Origin: Gammaproteobacteria bacterium | GTDB lineage: Bacteria; Pseudomonadota; Gammaproteobacteria; Enterobacterales; Alteromonadaceae | Length of the DNA stretch: 24,658 nucleotides | Direction of reading: 5' to 3' | Assembly: GCA_027484495.1 (NCBI GenBank) | Contig: JAIXSW010000171.1 | Span: 1 to 24,658, forward strand | In this document: piece after piece, positions 22,650-24,658 of the stretch | Layout of the letters: the number at the start of each line of letters is the position of its first letter | Position numbering within the stretch: position 1 is the stretch's first letter | Made by a program: the position numbers and the translations under genes | The notes under the pieces: generated by a model | What the model saw: only the letters and a program-made list of their open reading frames with translations | Databases searched by the model: none | Told to the model about the DNA's origin: nothing

Positions 22650-22972
22650 TGGTCCAAATCACCAGCTGGCGCGTTGCTGGCTGGTCTGTCCTCCCCGTTT
22701 TTCCCGCCGATTATTTCACCAAACGTTACATCTGCCTGCGACTTATAATAGAATGCAGCTGGTTTGATAACAAAAATATTACCTATTACTGATATTTCCC
22801 ATACGGAATATGTGGCTATATTGCGGCTAAACTTGGTCTGTTTTGTGTTAACGCTTTGATATTTAAAAATAAATCACATTATTTTTATTATGCGTATACC
22901 AGCCGGACAAATTTTAACTGTTGTAACTATACGCTCGTCGCATCCTATGGTTTAATGAACCGATTTTTATTG

Positions 22973-22992
22973 CTTATTGGGACACCAATAAG
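22973..22992. repeat. Perfect 8-bp inverted repeat upstream of the XRE regulator
   Basis: CTTATTGG-GACA-CCAATAAG is an exact dyad with a 4-base centre, about 70 bases before the XRE start codon. Its size and symmetry suit a dimeric repressor. No T-run follows, so it is not a terminator. Confidence 0.55.
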
Positions 22993-23033
22993 GTTTGGAT
23001 TTTTATTCGGCAGGAAGTGTTTTACATAAAAAA

Positions 23034-23046
23034 AGCGTTCAACGCT
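23034..23046. repeat. 13-bp palindrome just before the XRE regulator
   Basis: AGCGTT-C-AACGCT is a perfect palindrome ending immediately before the GGGAG ribosome-binding site of the XRE gene. It is a plausible autoregulatory operator or a small hairpin near the start codon. Confidence 0.5.
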
Positions 23047-23062
23047 GGGAGACTATTTAGTT

Positions 23063-23305
23063 ATGAAAGGTACCAAAAGCGTCATTTCTGACGAGAATAA
23101 AAGATTGTGTTTGTGGCTGAAGCGCCAGCGCCAGGATAAGGGACACACCATGCGCAGCCTGTCTGAAGTACTGGGCACACCACATTCTTTTATAGGTAAG
23201 GTAGAAAATCAGGAACGTCGTTTAGATGTCGTGGAATTTGTCCGGTATTGCCAGGCATTGGAAGTGGACCCAGCGGAAGGATTACGGCAGGTGACTCAGC
23301 CTTAA
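23063..23305 (+). CDS. Small XRE-type helix-turn-helix regulator
   Basis: An 80-residue single-domain DNA-binding protein of the Cro/C1 (XRE) class. Residues about 15-73 form the five-helix domain, with the helix-turn-helix spanning MRSLSEVLGTPHSFIGKVENQER (about 30-52); the KVE/QERR pattern after the recognition helix is typical of the class. There is no ligand-binding or oligomerisation domain. GGGAG sits 11 bases before the ATG, slightly far. The gene is isolated: a 413-base gap with two palindromes lies upstream, and a strong terminator follows. There is no toxin gene next to it, so an antitoxin role is not supported. The regulated genes are unknown; autoregulation through the upstream palindromes is an inference. 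Confidence 0.82.
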   Translation: MKGTKSVISDENKRLCLWLKRQRQDKGHTMRSLSEVLGTPHSFIGKVENQERRLDVVEFVRYCQALEVDPAEGLRQVTQP

Positions 23306-23328
23306 GGACTGAGTCGTCTGAGAGATAC

Positions 23329-23354
23329 AAAGCCGCAGATTGCGGCTTTTTTTT
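23329..23354 (+). terminator. Rho-independent terminator after the XRE regulator
   Basis: AAAGCCGCA (23329-23337) pairs perfectly with TGCGGCTTT (23341-23349) around a GAT loop, and the T-run continues to 23354 (eight consecutive T). It lies 24 bases after the stop codon. On the opposite strand the hairpin is followed by few T, so it works mainly for the XRE gene, though it sits between convergent genes. Confidence 0.92.
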
Positions 23355-23491
23355 ATTTATAGGGCGCTTGGTATAGTGAGCCCGGGATTGCGTAACCGCC
23401 AATCTGTTAGCGTTACGCCGGATCAACAGTTCTTGCTCTGCAAGTGGCTGGCGAAAATACAGTGACTTGGGAGTCATCGCTTTTCCGTTGG

Positions 23492-24658
23492 TCAGATCTG
23501 CTGTCCACGCTGCCGAAGCAGATGCATGATATACCAGAGCAGACCCAGCGCTGGGATCACCATCAGCGACGTTAACAGGAAAAACATCGACCAGTCGCCG
23601 TCCAGCCAGTCAACCAGACTGCCACCAAATGCAGCCATCGAGGTGCGCCCGAAATTACCGACTGAGGCTAGCAGTGCATATTGACTGGCAGAAAAAGCAA
23701 CGCCGGTAAAAGCGGATAAAAATGAAACAAAAGCGACAATCGAAAACGCGGTGGTGAAGTTATCCAGAATAATGGTCCAAAACAGGATCTGTTCATCCGG
23801 GCCCACTTTTGCCAACCATGCGAACATCAGATTACTGGCCGCCATCGCGATCCCGCCAATCACCAGACCTTTGAACACGCCGAAACGCGTATTCAGTAAG
23901 CTGCCGAGCAGCGTGAAAAAGACTGTCGCGCCCCAGCCAATCAGCTTGGAATACTCGGCGATCTGCTCGTTGCTGAACCCCACTTCCCGATAAAATTGGA
24001 TCGACATCCGGCCGAGAAATGACTCGCCGAGTTTAAACGTCAGAATAAATACAATCAGACAGACTGAGACCTTCAGGCCATTGCGGCGGATAAATTCTGC
24101 AAAAGGCTCCATGACAGTAACCTGCAGCCAGAGCAGTGCCGGATGCGTCTGGCTGTTCTGGTAGCGCTCTGCCGATTTTTGTTGCAGTAAATCTCGATTA
24201 GATTCAGGCTCCCGCACCCACAGCGTGCCAACAGCAAGTATGGCCAGCAATAATGCCAGGCCGAGATAAACCACTGACCAGCCAAAGCGGTCGGCGTAAT
24301 GAAAGGCGAGATAGCCGGGTAAGGAATAACCTGTCCACCAACCAGCCACTCCCATCGCAGCTGCGGTCGGCAATTTCAACGGATCCTGACCAATAATGTC
24401 AATCCGGTAACCATCTATCGCGACGTCCATGCTGGCCGCTGCCGCGGCGATAGCCAGCGCCAACATGGATGTCCAAAGCAGGCTGGCAGCAGGATTAGTC
24501 AGTGCAATACCAACAGTGAACAGCACGATCCACAACTGTAACAACAAAATCCAACTGCGGCGTTGACCCAGACGTTGATACAGATAGGGGACCCGCACAC
24601 GGTCGAGTAACGGTGCCCAAAGAAAATTAATCGCATAGACGGCGGTGACAGAACCAAA
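23492..24658 (-). CDS. AmpG-like MFS permease (5' end beyond the window)
   Basis: A major facilitator protein resembling AmpG, the inner-membrane importer of anhydromuropeptides for cell-wall recycling. The frame is open to the right edge: codons before the internal GTG at 24598 read AINFLWAPLLDRVRVPYL, which matches the conserved FLWAPLMDR segment after the first helices of AmpG, so the true start lies outside. Further support comes from QRLGQRRSWILL, the SMDVAIDGYRIDII segment (AmpG: SQDIVFDAWKTDVL) and about ten remaining hydrophobic helices with a hydrophilic central loop. At least 388 residues are present. Substrate identity is likely but not certain because MFS relatives exist. It converges on the XRE gene. 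Confidence 0.85.
   Translation of the reverse strand, partial: FGSVTAVYAINFLWAPLLDRVRVPYLYQRLGQRRSWILLLQLWIVLFTVGIALTNPAASLLWTSMLALAIAAAAASMDVAIDGYRIDIIGQDPLKLPTAAAMGVAGWWTGYSLPGYLAFHYADRFGWSVVYLGLALLLAILAVGTLWVREPESNRDLLQQKSAERYQNSQTHPALLWLQVTVMEPFAEFIRRNGLKVSVCLIVFILTFKLGESFLGRMSIQFYREVGFSNEQIAEYSKLIGWGATVFFTLLGSLLNTRFGVFKGLVIGGIAMAASNLMFAWLAKVGPDEQILFWTIILDNFTTAFSIVAFVSFLSAFTGVAFSASQYALLASVGNFGRTSMAAFGGSLVDWLDGDWSMFFLLTSLMVIPALGLLWYIMHLLRQRGQQI

Larger units (their letters stand above)
22650..23062. other. 413-base AT-rich gap between erpA and the XRE regulator
   Basis: No open reading frame of protein-like character is seen on either strand. The middle (about 22770-23030) is clearly AT-richer than the coding DNA around it. 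It holds two palindromes listed separately (22973-22992 and 23034-23046) and several AT-rich stretches that could be promoters, but no pair of boxes stands out by eye. It is large enough to hide a small RNA; nothing in the sequence proves one. Confidence 0.6.

Noticed and set aside
22659..22710. Terminator after erpA (ACCAGC...GCTGGT)
   Set aside because: The stem is only 6 bp around a 13-base loop, and the nearest T-run is well over ten bases away.
23293..23315. Inverted repeat GACTCAG/CTGAGTC around the XRE stop codon as a terminator
   Set aside because: No T-run follows it; the hairpin at 23329-23354 just downstream is the far better terminator.
23190..23477. Possible 95-residue minus-strand gene 14 bases after the AmpG-like gene
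   Set aside because: GGAAAAGCG precedes the ATG, so it is not impossible. However, its second half is antisense to the XRE gene and runs through that gene's terminator hairpin, and the product has no recognisable pattern. Not supported enough to list.

Overview
The window is a dense housekeeping segment of a gammaproteobacterial chromosome at roughly 50-55% GC. The gene content, protein styles and order suggest an Alteromonadales/Chromatiales-type organism such as Rheinheimera or Alishewanella; this genus-level guess is an inference from protein style, not a database match. The gene order follows the Escherichia coli block panC-panB-folK-pcnB-gluQRS-dksA ... hrpB-mrcB ... hemL-clcA-erpA, with species-specific insertions at the gaps.

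Region 1 (1-4909, minus strand) holds dksA-gluQRS, which ends at a hairpin/T-run terminator, followed by pcnB-folK-panB-panC. panC runs off the left edge. Overlapping or near-touching genes indicate two operons. Together they cover stringent-response transcription control (DksA), queuosine-tRNA glutamylation (GluQRS), RNA polyadenylation (PcnB), folate synthesis (FolK) and pantothenate synthesis (PanB, PanC). pcnB appears to use an ATT start codon, as the E. coli gene does.

Region 2 (5135-12117, plus strand) holds a TSUP-family membrane permease, the M17 aminopeptidase pepB, a strong hairpin, then hrpB and mrcB (PBP1b) overlapping by 4 bases.

Region 3 (12142-16874, plus strand) is the accessory part. 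Two CadC/ToxR-like one-component regulators (cytoplasmic winged helix, one membrane helix, large periplasmic beta-propeller-like domain) flank a 74-residue predicted secreted acidic peptide with two cysteines. Base composition falls through the sensor half of the first regulator and the peptide gene, and rises again at the second regulator. A palindrome and a hairpin that could mask the ribosome-binding site precede the second regulator. This regulator-peptide-regulator cassette is the least explained part of the window.

Region 4 (16881-21471, minus strand) holds a CLC chloride transporter/channel with a CBS-like tail, hemJ, pyrB and hemL. Two tetrapyrrole-pathway genes (first committed steps via HemL, penultimate oxidation via HemJ) thus surround the pyrimidine gene pyrB.

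Region 5 (21513-24658) holds a plus-strand membrane-anchored coiled-coil protein of unknown function, erpA (Fe-S carrier), a 413-base AT-rich gap with palindromes, and a small XRE-type regulator with a clear terminator. A minus-strand AmpG-like MFS permease is cut by the right edge. No tRNA, rRNA, CRISPR array, insertion sequence or prophage is visible.
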